From: Geothrix oryzae
GTDB taxonomy: Bacteria > Acidobacteriota > Holophagae > Holophagales > Holophagaceae
NCBI RefSeq assembly: GCF_030295385.1
Contig: NZ_AP027079.1
Span: 1,054,001 to 1,118,000, forward strand
Reading direction: 5' to 3'
DNA: 64,000 bases
This document shows positions 34,989-42,792 of the stretch, piece after piece. The translations under genes and the position numbers were made by a program. The notes below the pieces were generated by a model. It saw only the letters and a list, made by a program, of their open reading frames with translations. It ran no database searches and was not told the origin of the DNA. The stretch's first letter is position 1, and every line of letters begins with the position of its first letter.

Positions 34989-35007
34989 AGGGGCGGGAGC
35001 CCCAGCC

Positions 35008-35037
35008 CGAAACGGCCCCGATCCCGGGGCCGTTTCG
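35008..35037. terminator. bidirectional terminator between PstS-like gene and cysS
   Basis: CGAAACGGCCCCG (35008-35020) pairs perfectly with CGGGGCCGTTTCG (35025-35037), loop of four. It lies 20 bp from each convergent stop and flanking A/T runs are part of the stem, so it can work for both strands. Confidence 0.75.
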
Positions 35038-35055
35038 CTGGTGGGAAGACCGCCT

Positions 35056-36507
35056 TCAACCCCGGCGCCAGCCCACGGTGCCGTCCTTGCGGTCCTCGAG
35101 GACGATGCCCAGGGCCTTGAGCTGGTCGCGGACGCGGTCGGCTTCGGGCCAGTTCTTCGCGGCCTTGGCGGCGCGGCGGGCCTCGATGAGGGCCTCGACC
35201 TCGGCATCCAGGCTGGCCTCCTCATGGGGCCAGGCGGCGAAGATGGCATCGGTCTCGTCCAGGAAGGCCAGCACGGCGTCGCGCTCCTCCCGGCCGAGGG
35301 CCGCATGGTCGTCGTGGGCATTGAGGTCGCTGATGAGGGTGAAGATGGCCGCCAGGGCCTCGGGGGTATTGAGGTCATCGGCCATGGCCGCCCAGAACTG
35401 TTCGCGGGCCTGACCCAGGCGGGTCGCAGGCTCGATGGCCTCGGCCCAGGGGCCGCCTCCGGGCTGGCCTTCGCCTTCCATGCGCTTGCGGAAGGCCCGG
35501 ATGCGCTTGAGGGAGTTTTCCGCGGCCCGCAGGCCCTCGAAGCTGAAGTTCAGCACCTTGCGGTAGTGGTTGCTCTGGATGGCATAGCGCAGGGCGATGG
35601 GGTCCACGCCCTTGGCCACGAGGTCGCGCAGGGTGAAGAAGTTCCCCAGGCTCTTGGCCATCTTCTGGCCCTCGACCATGAGGAACTCGCCGTGGACCCA
35701 GTGGTTGACCCAGCGGTGCCCGAGGCAGCCTTCGCTCTGGGCGATCTCGTTCTCGTGGTGGGGGAAGATGAGGTCCACCCCACCGCTGTGGATGTCCACG
35801 CGCTCGCCCAGCAGCTCCAGGCCCATGGCCGAGCACTCGATGTGCCAGCCCGGCCGCCCGGGGCCCCAGGGGCTGTCCCACCAGGGTTCGCCGGACTTGG
35901 CCGCCTTCCACAGCACGAAGTCGGTGACGGAGTCGCGCTCGTATTCGTCGGCGTCCACGGAGGCGCCCGCCTGCATGCCCTCGCGGTCCAGGTGGGCCAG
36001 GCAGCCGTACTGGGGCAGTCCGGCGATGCGGTAGTAGACGCTGCCTTCCCTGGGGTAGGCCAGGCCCTTGGCCTCGAGGGCCTGCACCAGCCCGATCATC
36101 TGCGGGATGTAGGCCGTAGCCCGGGGGAGGAAATCCGCCTTCTGGACTTGGAGGGTCTCCAGGTCCTCGAGGAAGATCCCGGTGAAGCGATCCGTGAGGG
36201 CCCTCATGGCCTCATGCCGGGCTTCGTTGGAGGCGTCGGCGGGCAGGGCGCCTTGGGAATCCCGGATGATCTTGTCCTCGACATCCGTGATGTTCATGCA
36301 GTGCCGGACTTCGTGCCCTGCGGCCTGGAAGGTCCGCTTGAGGAGATCCTGGAACAGGAAGGTCCTCAGGTTCCCGATGTGGGCGAAGTTGTAGACGGTG
36401 GGCCCGCAGGTATACAAAGAGACCGTGCCGGGCACCACGGGCACCACGGGCTCGATCCTTCGTGTCAGGGTATTGAACAGGGAGATCTGCCGACGCATCT
36501 TCTTCAT
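35056..36507 (-). CDS. cysS: cysteinyl-tRNA synthetase
   Basis: Charges tRNA-Cys. 483 aa, class I. Seen: VSLYTCGPTVYNFAHIGNLRTF, with the zinc Cys and the HIGH motif as HIGN; GRPGWHIECSAMG (second zinc Cys); GGVDLIFPHHENEIAQSE; and the KMSKS motif as KMAKSLGN. The C-terminal domain ends with the typical EARxxAKxxKxWxxADxxRDxLxxxGIxLED pattern. An alternative start at 36498 (MRRQISL) is possible, but the upstream ATG at 36507 is kept because no better ribosome site distinguishes them. Confidence 0.97.
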   Translation of the reverse strand: MKKMRRQISLFNTLTRRIEPVVPVVPGTVSLYTCGPTVYNFAHIGNLRTFLFQDLLKRTFQAAGHEVRHCMNITDVEDKIIRDSQGALPADASNEARHEAMRALTDRFTGIFLEDLETLQVQKADFLPRATAYIPQMIGLVQALEAKGLAYPREGSVYYRIAGLPQYGCLAHLDREGMQAGASVDADEYERDSVTDFVLWKAAKSGEPWWDSPWGPGRPGWHIECSAMGLELLGERVDIHSGGVDLIFPHHENEIAQSEGCLGHRWVNHWVHGEFLMVEGQKMAKSLGNFFTLRDLVAKGVDPIALRYAIQSNHYRKVLNFSFEGLRAAENSLKRIRAFRKRMEGEGQPGGGPWAEAIEPATRLGQAREQFWAAMADDLNTPEALAAIFTLISDLNAHDDHAALGREERDAVLAFLDETDAIFAAWPHEEASLDAEVEALIEARRAAKAAKNWPEADRVRDQLKALGIVLEDRKDGTVGWRRG

Positions 36508-36559
36508 GGTTCTAGGTAACCATCATTGGCCGTCGCGCCATAGCCCCTCAGGGTTCCAG

Positions 36560-37189
36560 ATGAGTCTCTTCAGCGGAAAATCCAAGGACGATGCGCTGGC
36601 CGAACGGGAGGGCAGGGTGGCCCAGCTGGAGCGCGAGCTCCGGGCCCTCCAGGGGCGGCTGGACAGCACCGAGGAGCTGGTGCGCCACCTGGACGAGGAC
36701 CGGGATCTCCTCCTGGGAGCCCTGGAGCGCCTGCGGCCAGGGCTGACCCCCCTGGAACTCAGCGAGGCCCTCCTGGATGTCTGCTTCAAGCCCCTGGGGT
36801 TGGCCTGCTTCTATGTGGCCCTGGCGGACTGGGAGGGGGATCAGCTGAATTTCGTGCTCTATCACGAGGGAGGGCGGGCCCGTCAGCACCCCTCCCGGCG
36901 CCTGTCGGACCGGGTCGGGCTCTCCGAGCGGGTCCTCGCCAACCGGCGGTCGGTCTACATCCGCACCCTGGAAGAAGGCACGGCCGCCGGCAGCCTGCTC
37001 ACGCCCGCGGAGCAGGCCACAGGGCTCATCCCCCATTCCTGGTACGGCGTGCCCCTGGGCTGGGGGTCCCGGCCGGCGGGCCTGGTGAGCTTCCAGAGCT
37101 TCCAGACGGACGCCTTCAGCGACAGTCGGCGCCGGGTCATGGAGGCCCTGGCGGCCCTGCTGTCCACTTGTCTCGATCAGGGCCGCTGA
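36560..37189 (+). CDS. coiled-coil/GAF-domain protein
   Basis: 209 aa starting at the ATG at 36560. Residues about 8-55 form a charged coiled coil (EREGRVAQLERELRALQGRLDSTEELVRHLDEDRDLLLGALERL). The rest is a GAF-like sensory domain (LDVCFKPLGLACFYVALADWEGDQLNFVLYHEGG, RVGLSERVLANRRSVYI, SWYGVPLGWGSRPAGLVSFQS). No output domain is attached. It could bind a small ligand and act on a partner; none is obvious nearby. Its last 13 bp overlap the convergent thioesterase gene. Confidence 0.8.
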   Translation: MSLFSGKSKDDALAEREGRVAQLERELRALQGRLDSTEELVRHLDEDRDLLLGALERLRPGLTPLELSEALLDVCFKPLGLACFYVALADWEGDQLNFVLYHEGGRARQHPSRRLSDRVGLSERVLANRRSVYIRTLEEGTAAGSLLTPAEQATGLIPHSWYGVPLGWGSRPAGLVSFQSFQTDAFSDSRRRVMEALAALLSTCLDQGR

Positions 37190-37569
37190 ACCAGGGCCAG
37201 CAGGTCCTCGGGCAGCACCCGGGCGCGATTGTCGGAGCCCGCCACCAGGTGGATGCTCTCGCCCTCGGCCAGCAGGACCCCGTCCCGCTCGATGCGGTAC
37301 CCGAACACGATGCGGCGGCGCCCGGTTTCCCGGAGGAAGGTCCGCACCTGCACCAACTCGTCGTAGCGGGCCGGCGCACGGAACCGTACCCGGATCTCGT
37401 TCACCACCAGCCGCACGCCGCGGGCTTCCCATTCGGCATAGCTCTGGCCGAGCTCGCGCAGGAAGTCGCTGCGCCCCAGCTCCATCCACACCGGATAGGT
37501 GGCGTGGTGGACGATGCCCATGGCATCGGTCTCGGCATAGCGCACACGGAGTTCGGTCACGGATTCCAT
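37177..37569 (-). CDS. acyl-CoA thioesterase, YbgC/4HBT type
   Basis: 130-aa hotdog thioesterase. VRYAETDAMGIVHHATYPVWMELGRSDFL carries the catalytic Asp of the 4-hydroxybenzoyl-CoA thioesterase class (D-x-M-x-x-x-x-H-x-x-Y). Standard length for the family. In proteobacteria YbgC sits beside tol-pal genes; not here. Its 3' end overlaps the GAF gene by 13 bp on the opposite strand. Confidence 0.9.
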   Translation of the reverse strand: MESVTELRVRYAETDAMGIVHHATYPVWMELGRSDFLRELGQSYAEWEARGVRLVVNEIRVRFRAPARYDELVQVRTFLRETGRRRIVFGYRIERDGVLLAEGESIHLVAGSDNRARVLPEDLLALVQRP

Positions 37570-37588
37570 GGCTCCAGCCTACACAAAG

Positions 37589-37610
37589 AAGCCCCGCCGG
37601 AGCGGGGCTT
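37589..37610 (-). terminator. terminator after the exported 116-aa protein gene
   Basis: AAGCCCCGC (37589-37597) pairs with GCGGGGCTT (37602-37610), followed on the minus strand by CTTTGTGT. It lies between the stop at 37636 and the start of the thioesterase gene (37569). Confidence 0.7.
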
Positions 37611-37635
37611 GAAGTAGCACGGACCGGGCTCCCGG

Positions 37636-37986
37636 TTACTCGACGGTGACGCGGACGTGATCGCCCTTATCCGTGGTGATTTCCAGGAGCAGGTCGCCGG
37701 CCTTGGCGTCGGACAGCAGCTTCTGGAGCTGTTCGGGTTTCATGCCCTTCCTGGTCTCGCCGTTGACTTTGATCTCGCCTTCGCCGGCCATGTCGAGGAC
37801 GCCCTTGGCCAGGCTGATGGGCATGCGGATGTGGACTTCCGTGGGACCGTCCACGCCCTTCTGCTTGTGGTGGTGCTGCATCATCGTCTTGGAGACGATG
37901 TCCACCTTGATGAACCGCGCGCTCTGCGCGGCCAGAGGAAGGCTGAGGCTGGCCGCCAGGGCCAGCGGAATCATGATGGCGCGCAT
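37636..37986 (-). CDS. small exported protein of unknown function
   Basis: 116 aa with a signal peptide (MRAIMIPLALAASLSLPLAAQS). The mature part has SARFIKVDIVSKTMMQHHHKQKG with a three-His run, then IRMPISLAKGVLDMAGEGEIKVNGETRKGMKPEQLQKLLSDAKAGDLLLEITTDKGDHVRVTVE. The mix of short strands and a helix hints at a small alpha/beta domain. I know no function. AAGGAGG precedes the ATG at ideal spacing, so it should be well translated. Confidence 0.75.
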   Translation of the reverse strand: MRAIMIPLALAASLSLPLAAQSARFIKVDIVSKTMMQHHHKQKGVDGPTEVHIRMPISLAKGVLDMAGEGEIKVNGETRKGMKPEQLQKLLSDAKAGDLLLEITTDKGDHVRVTVE

Positions 37987-38153
37987 GGGCGGCCTCCTTG
38001 GTGGGGATGGGGTTCGGCACTTGCCGGTCGCATGGGATTACGGACCGCCATCCCGGAGGATTAGCCTGGGTATCCTGGTGAGTCGGAACGAAATCCCGGT
38101 TGCCGCCATCCAAACCTCACGCGGCCTGGCCGCCCCTTTCCCGGAGTCCCAGC

Positions 38154-38561
38154 ATGAAGTCCCTCGCCGCCCTCCTGCTCATCGCCGCGCCCCTGGTGGC
38201 CCAGGGTCCCGTGAAGTGGGAGCATGACTACCAGGCTGCCCTGAAGCGCGCCAAGGCCGAAAAGAAGGTCATCTTCATGGACCTCTGGGCCGAGTGGTGC
38301 GGGCCCTGCCAGCACCTGCAGAAGAATGTCTTCCCCAGCGCCGAGGGCGCCGCGGCCCTGGCCAAGGTCGTGCCCTACTCGGCCCTGGTGCAGAAGCGGG
38401 ATGGGACCCCCCTGCCCGAGGGCACCAAGTTGGCCGACCAGTTCAAGCTGAGCGCCTTCCCCACCCTCGTCATCCTCGACGCGAACGGCAAGGAGATCCG
38501 CCGCCAGGTCGGCGCCTTCCGCACCGGCACCGAGTTCGCCGCCTGGCTGGGCAGCAAGTAG
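38154..38561 (+). CDS. exported thioredoxin-fold protein
   Basis: 135 aa. Signal peptide about 1-16 (MKSLAALLLIAAPLVAQ). A thioredoxin-like domain follows: AKAEKKVIFMDLWAEWCGPCQHLQKNVF has the WCGPC active site, and FPTLVILDANGKEI the cis-Pro region (Pro after F). YSALVQKRDGTPLPEGTKLADQF replaces the central helix of classic thioredoxin, as in the thioredoxin_7/DsbD-gamma-like group. It is probably a periplasmic thiol-disulfide exchange protein. The start follows CCGGAG. Confidence 0.88.
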   Translation: MKSLAALLLIAAPLVAQGPVKWEHDYQAALKRAKAEKKVIFMDLWAEWCGPCQHLQKNVFPSAEGAAALAKVVPYSALVQKRDGTPLPEGTKLADQFKLSAFPTLVILDANGKEIRRQVGAFRTGTEFAAWLGSK

Positions 38562-38598
38562 AGTCCCGAGACCATAGACCTGAGGCACTACCCTTGAT

Positions 38599-38650
38599 GC
38601 GGCCCTGCGGGGCCGCGTCTGTATCTAAGGTCGGAGCCGCGTGACCTTAG
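38599..38650. terminator. two hairpins between the thioredoxin gene and batB
   Basis: The first is GCGGCCC (38599-38605) with GGGCCGC (38610-38616). The second is CTAAGGTC (38625-38632) with GACCTTAG (38643-38650). Both lie between convergent stops, so they likely end one or both transcripts. The second has an A/T-containing stem and no T-tract. Confidence 0.45.
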
Positions 38651-38686
38651 GTCGTCCAGATCATTGCCTCCAGACTCCCGTTTTCT

Positions 38687-40207
38687 TTATAAGTCCCTCA
38701 CCCCGCCCGACGACTTCGGCGGCTTGGGCAGGCGCTGCTTGAGCCCCTCCAGTTCGTCCTGCTGGGCGCCCATGCTGGGGCGGGGCGGGGGCGGCGGGGG
38801 CGGTTTCTTGGGATCGGGCGGCGGCGGGGGTGTGGCATCCCGCACGAGGGTCTGCAGATCGTGGATGGCCTCCCGCTGACCCGGTTGTTCCAGGAGCAGC
38901 CGTTCCAGCAGGGCGCGGGCCTCAGCGGGGCGCTGGGCGTCGAGGTGTGCCCGCGCCGCCAGCAGCAGGGCCGGTGCCCGCCAGGCGGGCACCGGGCGCG
39001 GGGCGCCCTGGCCCACCAGGGGGGAGAGGGCTTTCAGGGCGTCCTCGGGAAAGCCGGTCCGCAGGTCGATCTGGGCGGCCAGGAGAACATGGGCGGGCTT
39101 GGCGTCCGAGGGACGCCAGTGCCGGGCTCCCGGCAGGTCGCCTCCCTCGATGGCCCGCTGGGCCAGCCAGGCCTTCACGCTGGCCGGGGCCCAGAGCCGC
39201 CCCGGGGGGCTCTGGGCGCGCAGGGTGGGGGTGGCCAGGGCCAGGGCCAGGAGGAGGATGGGACGCCAGCGGGCCATGGGCTTTCCGGCGAAGGCCAGCC
39301 AGAGGGCCAGGCCGGCCAGGGCCAGCCAGGCTCCGGCCTCGGGATGGGCCGGCTGGAGGGAGCGCCGGGCTGGCAGGGGCAGCTTCCCCGCGGCCAGGGC
39401 CTGAAGTCCCGCGGCGGTGGTTTCGCCATCCTTGAATACCTGGCCGCCCGTGGCCTGGGCGAGGCGGGCGAGGAAGTCGGGATGGGCGGTGCTGACCGCA
39501 GGTTCAGCGCTGGGGACTGCGACCTGGGCGCCGGGTCGGGGGGGCACCGCGTGGGGCTGGCCATCCCCGAAGGCCAGCACACAGACGGGCAACCGGGCCT
39601 TTTTGAGCGCCTCGACGGCTCTGGGCAGGGCTTCCTCCGGCGCCTCCCAGGTCTCTTCGCCATCGCTGAGCAGCAGGATCACGGCGGGGGTGTCCCGGTC
39701 CGCCTGGGCCGCGACCTGGGGCAGACCCCGACCCAGGCTCGTGCCGGGGGATCCGATGTCACCGGGGACCACCGCGCGAAGGGCTTCCCTGAGGAGGGTC
39801 CGGTCCTCGCCGGGGGGCTGGACGGGGATGGCGTCACCCGTGAGCAGGTCCAGGCCCCAGCGGATGCCGGGCTGGGGGTGGGACCAGATGCGATCCAGGG
39901 CCGTGACGGCAGCATCCCACCGGGTCCGTCCCTCCGCATCGGGCGCGGCCATCGACCGGCTGGCGTCCAGCACCACATGGACCGTGAGCCGCGGGAACTC
40001 CGGCAGGCCCCAGCGGGGCTCCGCCAGGCCGAGGCCCAGGCCGGCCAGGATCAAGGCCAGGCCCAGTCCCTGCCAGAGCGGCCGTTGACCCACGACCTGC
40101 ACGCCCAGACCCGGCTGCAGGTGGGCGCGGAGGGCGAGCCCCAGCACCAGCAGGATCGCGAGGCCGAAGGGCGCCAGGAGGCCCGGGTGGGTGAAGGGCA
40201 GGCTCAT
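38687..40207 (-). CDS. BatB-like VWA-domain membrane protein with TPR/proline-rich tail
   Basis: 506 aa. Two N-terminal membrane helices (GLLAPFGLAILLVLGLAL; LWQGLGLALILAGLGLGLAEP) precede a von Willebrand A domain with the MIDAS motif VVLDASRSM and VILLLSDGEETW. After another helix near 310-325 comes an alpha-helical TPR-like region (PAWRAPALLLAARAHLDAQRPAEARALLERLLLEQPG) and a Pro-rich tail (PPPPPDPKKPPPPPPPRPS). The tail probably stands for a fused BatC. Start overlaps the batA stop as ATGA. Bat proteins are membrane VWA proteins linked to stress or envelope processes in Bacteroides and Leptospira. Confidence 0.85.
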   Translation of the reverse strand: MSLPFTHPGLLAPFGLAILLVLGLALRAHLQPGLGVQVVGQRPLWQGLGLALILAGLGLGLAEPRWGLPEFPRLTVHVVLDASRSMAAPDAEGRTRWDAAVTALDRIWSHPQPGIRWGLDLLTGDAIPVQPPGEDRTLLREALRAVVPGDIGSPGTSLGRGLPQVAAQADRDTPAVILLLSDGEETWEAPEEALPRAVEALKKARLPVCVLAFGDGQPHAVPPRPGAQVAVPSAEPAVSTAHPDFLARLAQATGGQVFKDGETTAAGLQALAAGKLPLPARRSLQPAHPEAGAWLALAGLALWLAFAGKPMARWRPILLLALALATPTLRAQSPPGRLWAPASVKAWLAQRAIEGGDLPGARHWRPSDAKPAHVLLAAQIDLRTGFPEDALKALSPLVGQGAPRPVPAWRAPALLLAARAHLDAQRPAEARALLERLLLEQPGQREAIHDLQTLVRDATPPPPPDPKKPPPPPPPRPSMGAQQDELEGLKQRLPKPPKSSGGVRDL

Positions 40208-41160
40208 GGTCCCACCACCCAGGCGGGGCGGGGGCGGCCCCGCTTGAAGGCGAGGTCGAGGGCCAGCGGAAGGGTCAGCAGGGCGGCGGCCAGCAGGCAC
40301 CAGCGGGCCAGGGGCTGGCCTTCGGTCGGCGGATCGACCGGCAGGAGGGTCTTCTCCAATTGATCCACCGCAGCCAGGCTGCGGGCGAGTCCGCCCGGAT
40401 CCTCGGCGCTGAAGGACTCCCCGCCCGTGAGGTGGGCGATCTCCTTGAGCGTGGCGTGGTCCACTTCCACGCGGAGGCGCGCGAAGCCCCCGCCTTCCAG
40501 GGGCACCAGGCTCTCACCGTCGGTGCCCAGGGCCACCGTGTGGATGCGGATGCCATTGCGGTGGGCTTCCTCCGCCGCCTCCTGGGGCGTGACCCGGCCG
40601 CGGTTCTGGACGCCATCGGTGATGAGCAGGATGACCCGGCTCCGGGCGGGGCTGTCCTCCAGGCGGCGCACGGCGGTCATGAGGGCCGAGCCGATGGCCG
40701 TGCCGTCGTCCCGGCTGTCGAGGTCGAGCCGGGCCAGCATCCGCAGCAGACGCGTGTGATCGGAGGTGAGGGGACTCAGGGTCACCGGGTGCGCGCTGAA
40801 GAGCACCAGGGCGAAGCGGTCTTCGGGACGCCGCAGGACGAACTGGGCGAGGGTGCGGCGGGCCGCGTGCCAGCGATCCTCATCCGGCCGGTCGAGGATC
40901 TGCATGCTGCTGCTGCCGTCGAGCACCACCGCGAAGTCCACCACGGGCGCCACGCCGCGCAGGGGGCGCCGCCATTCGGGACCGGCCGCGGCCAAGCCCA
41001 GGGCCAGGGCCACCAGCGGGGGCAGCCAGTGGGAACTGAGCCGCGCCAGGCGGCCCGAGGGGCGCGAGGCGGGGATGCCCCAGCGGTACACCACGCGCCA
41101 GGCCCAGATCACCAGGGGCACGGCCACCAGCAGCAGCAGGGGATGGCGCAGGCCGATCAT
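40204..41160 (-). CDS. BatA-like VWA-domain membrane protein
   Basis: 318 aa from the ATG at 41160, which overlaps the upstream stop as ATGA. N-terminal helices (RHPLLLLVAVPLVIWAWRVVY and WLPPLVALALGLAAA) are followed by a VWA domain with MIDAS motif VVLDGSSSM, FSAHPVTLSPLTSD, GTAIGSAL and VILLITDGVQNRG, then a C-terminal helix (LLAAALLTLPLALDLAF). The arrangement is that of BatA in aerotolerance operons. Partner of the adjacent BatB. Confidence 0.88.
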   Translation of the reverse strand: MIGLRHPLLLLVAVPLVIWAWRVVYRWGIPASRPSGRLARLSSHWLPPLVALALGLAAAGPEWRRPLRGVAPVVDFAVVLDGSSSMQILDRPDEDRWHAARRTLAQFVLRRPEDRFALVLFSAHPVTLSPLTSDHTRLLRMLARLDLDSRDDGTAIGSALMTAVRRLEDSPARSRVILLITDGVQNRGRVTPQEAAEEAHRNGIRIHTVALGTDGESLVPLEGGGFARLRVEVDHATLKEIAHLTGGESFSAEDPGGLARSLAAVDQLEKTLLPVDPPTEGQPLARWCLLAAALLTLPLALDLAFKRGRPRPAWVVGP

Positions 41161-41981
41161 GCGCCGTCCTTTCCACCGCCGCGGGCGTCCAGGGCGGCCA
41201 GCAGGGGGTCGGAGGCGGGGAAGGGCGGTTCCGTGCGGCCGAAGCGCGCCGCGTCGAGGCTCTTCGCCCACTGATCCCAGGGGCCGAGGTTGCGGGCCTG
41301 GAATTCCGCGGGCCCCCAGGCCCGGGCACTCTCCCCGAAGCGGGCGGCCAGCAGGTCCCGACCCAGGCCATGGGCGGCATCCAGGGTTGTCCGGTCCTTG
41401 TCCACGGGCGGCCACTGGCGCCGGAAGCCATGGGCTGCCTGGCGGAGACGGCGCTGGCCGGAACCTTGGCGCCAATGACGGATGCCCCAGGCCAGGAGGG
41501 CCAGGGGCGGCAGCAGCAGCAGGGAGGCCCAGGCCCAGGGGAAGGGGATGGCCGGCAGGCGGTCGTCATTGCCGCCGCCGAACCCCACCCAGGGGCCGCC
41601 AAAGGGGATGGTGCGGGGCACTTCCAGGCGCAGTTCCGGGCTCCGCTTCCCGTTGCCCAGATCCAGTGCGGGAACCACCGCCGGGCCCGGTTCCAGGGCC
41701 TGCACCTGGAACCGCCAGCCGCGGCCATCCGGGAGAGGTTCCATCGCGCGCAGGCGCAGCGGGCCCAGGCGGTCCTCCACCGTGGGGCGAGGCAGGGCGG
41801 GCCGGGTGGGATCCTCCTCCCGCAGCTCCAGCACCTGGAGCTCACCCAGGTTCAGCTGGGCCGGCGCTTTCCACACTGGCGCGGCGGAGGCCGTCAGACT
41901 CGCCACCATCAGGATCGCACTCGGAATTCGCCGGCGAATTCCGAGCAGGGACGAGCCATGGGAGGAACCCCCCGCCTCCAT
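41157..41981 (-). CDS. BatD/DUF4381-like membrane protein
   Basis: 274 aa. A signal or anchor helix lies near 17-36, then a strand-rich periplasmic domain (PAQLNLGELQVLELRE, RFQVQALEPGPAVVPALDLGNG, ELRLEVPRTIPFG), a membrane helix (WASLLLLPPLALLAWGI), and a basic cytoplasmic tail of about 100 residues. The order matches proteins found between DUF58 and BatA in such operons, either BatD fragments or DUF4381; I cannot decide. The ATG shares its A with the DUF58 stop (TGATG). Confidence 0.6.
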   Translation of the reverse strand: MEAGGSSHGSSLLGIRRRIPSAILMVASLTASAAPVWKAPAQLNLGELQVLELREEDPTRPALPRPTVEDRLGPLRLRAMEPLPDGRGWRFQVQALEPGPAVVPALDLGNGKRSPELRLEVPRTIPFGGPWVGFGGGNDDRLPAIPFPWAWASLLLLPPLALLAWGIRHWRQGSGQRRLRQAAHGFRRQWPPVDKDRTTLDAAHGLGRDLLAARFGESARAWGPAEFQARNLGPWDQWAKSLDAARFGRTEPPFPASDPLLAALDARGGGKDGA

Positions 41982-42745
41982 CACGCCCCCCCCGCCCGCA
42001 GCCAAGCATTCAGCTTCACCACGGGATCCTCCAGCAGATCCCAGCGCTGCCGTTCGATGGCGGGGGAGAAGCCCGGATCGGGCCAGGTCATGCCCTGGTG
42101 ATCTTCCTGCGCCTCGGGCTGGAACCACACCAGGCGATGCCGCGTGGCCAGGGGCTTGAGCAGGGGGGCCAGGCCCTGCAACCCCGCTCCGTTGCTGAAG
42201 AGCCAGAGCCGGTGGCCCTTTCCGTGCTGGCCCCAGTGCCCGAGCGCCTCCCGCCAGGCGGCCTCGGTGGGGAGGGAGGGGCCCCGTTCAGCGAGGGTCT
42301 CGAGGATGCGGAGGCCATGGATGCGCCCGCGTTTGGGCGCGATGCGCAGGGCGGGCGTGCGGCCATCCCCGGGGACGATCAGGCCCAGGCGGTCCCCCGT
42401 GGCCTGCAGGGTGGCGAAGGCCGCGCCGCAGAGTTCCAGGGCCCAGCGCAAGGGCGAGACGGGGTCGCCCAGGAACATGGACGGAGAAGGATCCACCACC
42501 AGCCACAGCACCAGGTCGCGGCTGCTTTCGAACCGCTTGAGGATGGGCTCACCCGCCCGGGCCGTCAGGGGCCAGTTGATGAAGCGGGGGTCGTCGCCGG
42601 GCACATAGGGCCGGTTCTCCACGAAGGTGAGGCCGGCCCCCTTGAACCGGGAAGGATGCAGGCCCTCCGTGCCCCCGGCCAGGCGCCCGCGCAGCCGCAA
42701 CGGCAGGCGTCGCAGTCGGGCGAGAAAGCGGGCGGGAAGGGGCAT
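41981..42745 (-). CDS. DUF58 domain protein of the Bat operon
   Basis: 254-aa cytoplasmic protein. The DUF58 signature is seen: GAGLTFVENRPYVPGDDPRFINWPLTARAGEPILKRFESSRDL (family: REYxxGDDxRxIDWxxxAR---L-V---E-ER). The following VVDPSPSMF is a degenerate VWA metal motif. DUF58 proteins usually accompany a MoxR AAA+ ATPase; none is adjacent upstream (a DUF4139 gene is there instead). First gene of the four-gene Bat run. Confidence 0.88.
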   Translation of the reverse strand: MPLPARFLARLRRLPLRLRGRLAGGTEGLHPSRFKGAGLTFVENRPYVPGDDPRFINWPLTARAGEPILKRFESSRDLVLWLVVDPSPSMFLGDPVSPLRWALELCGAAFATLQATGDRLGLIVPGDGRTPALRIAPKRGRIHGLRILETLAERGPSLPTEAAWREALGHWGQHGKGHRLWLFSNGAGLQGLAPLLKPLATRHRLVWFQPEAQEDHQGMTWPDPGFSPAIERQRWDLLEDPVVKLNAWLRAGGA

Positions 42746-42792
42746 GGAAAGTCAGTATGCCGGATTTCAGGCCCTGAGTTCGAAGACCCCTC

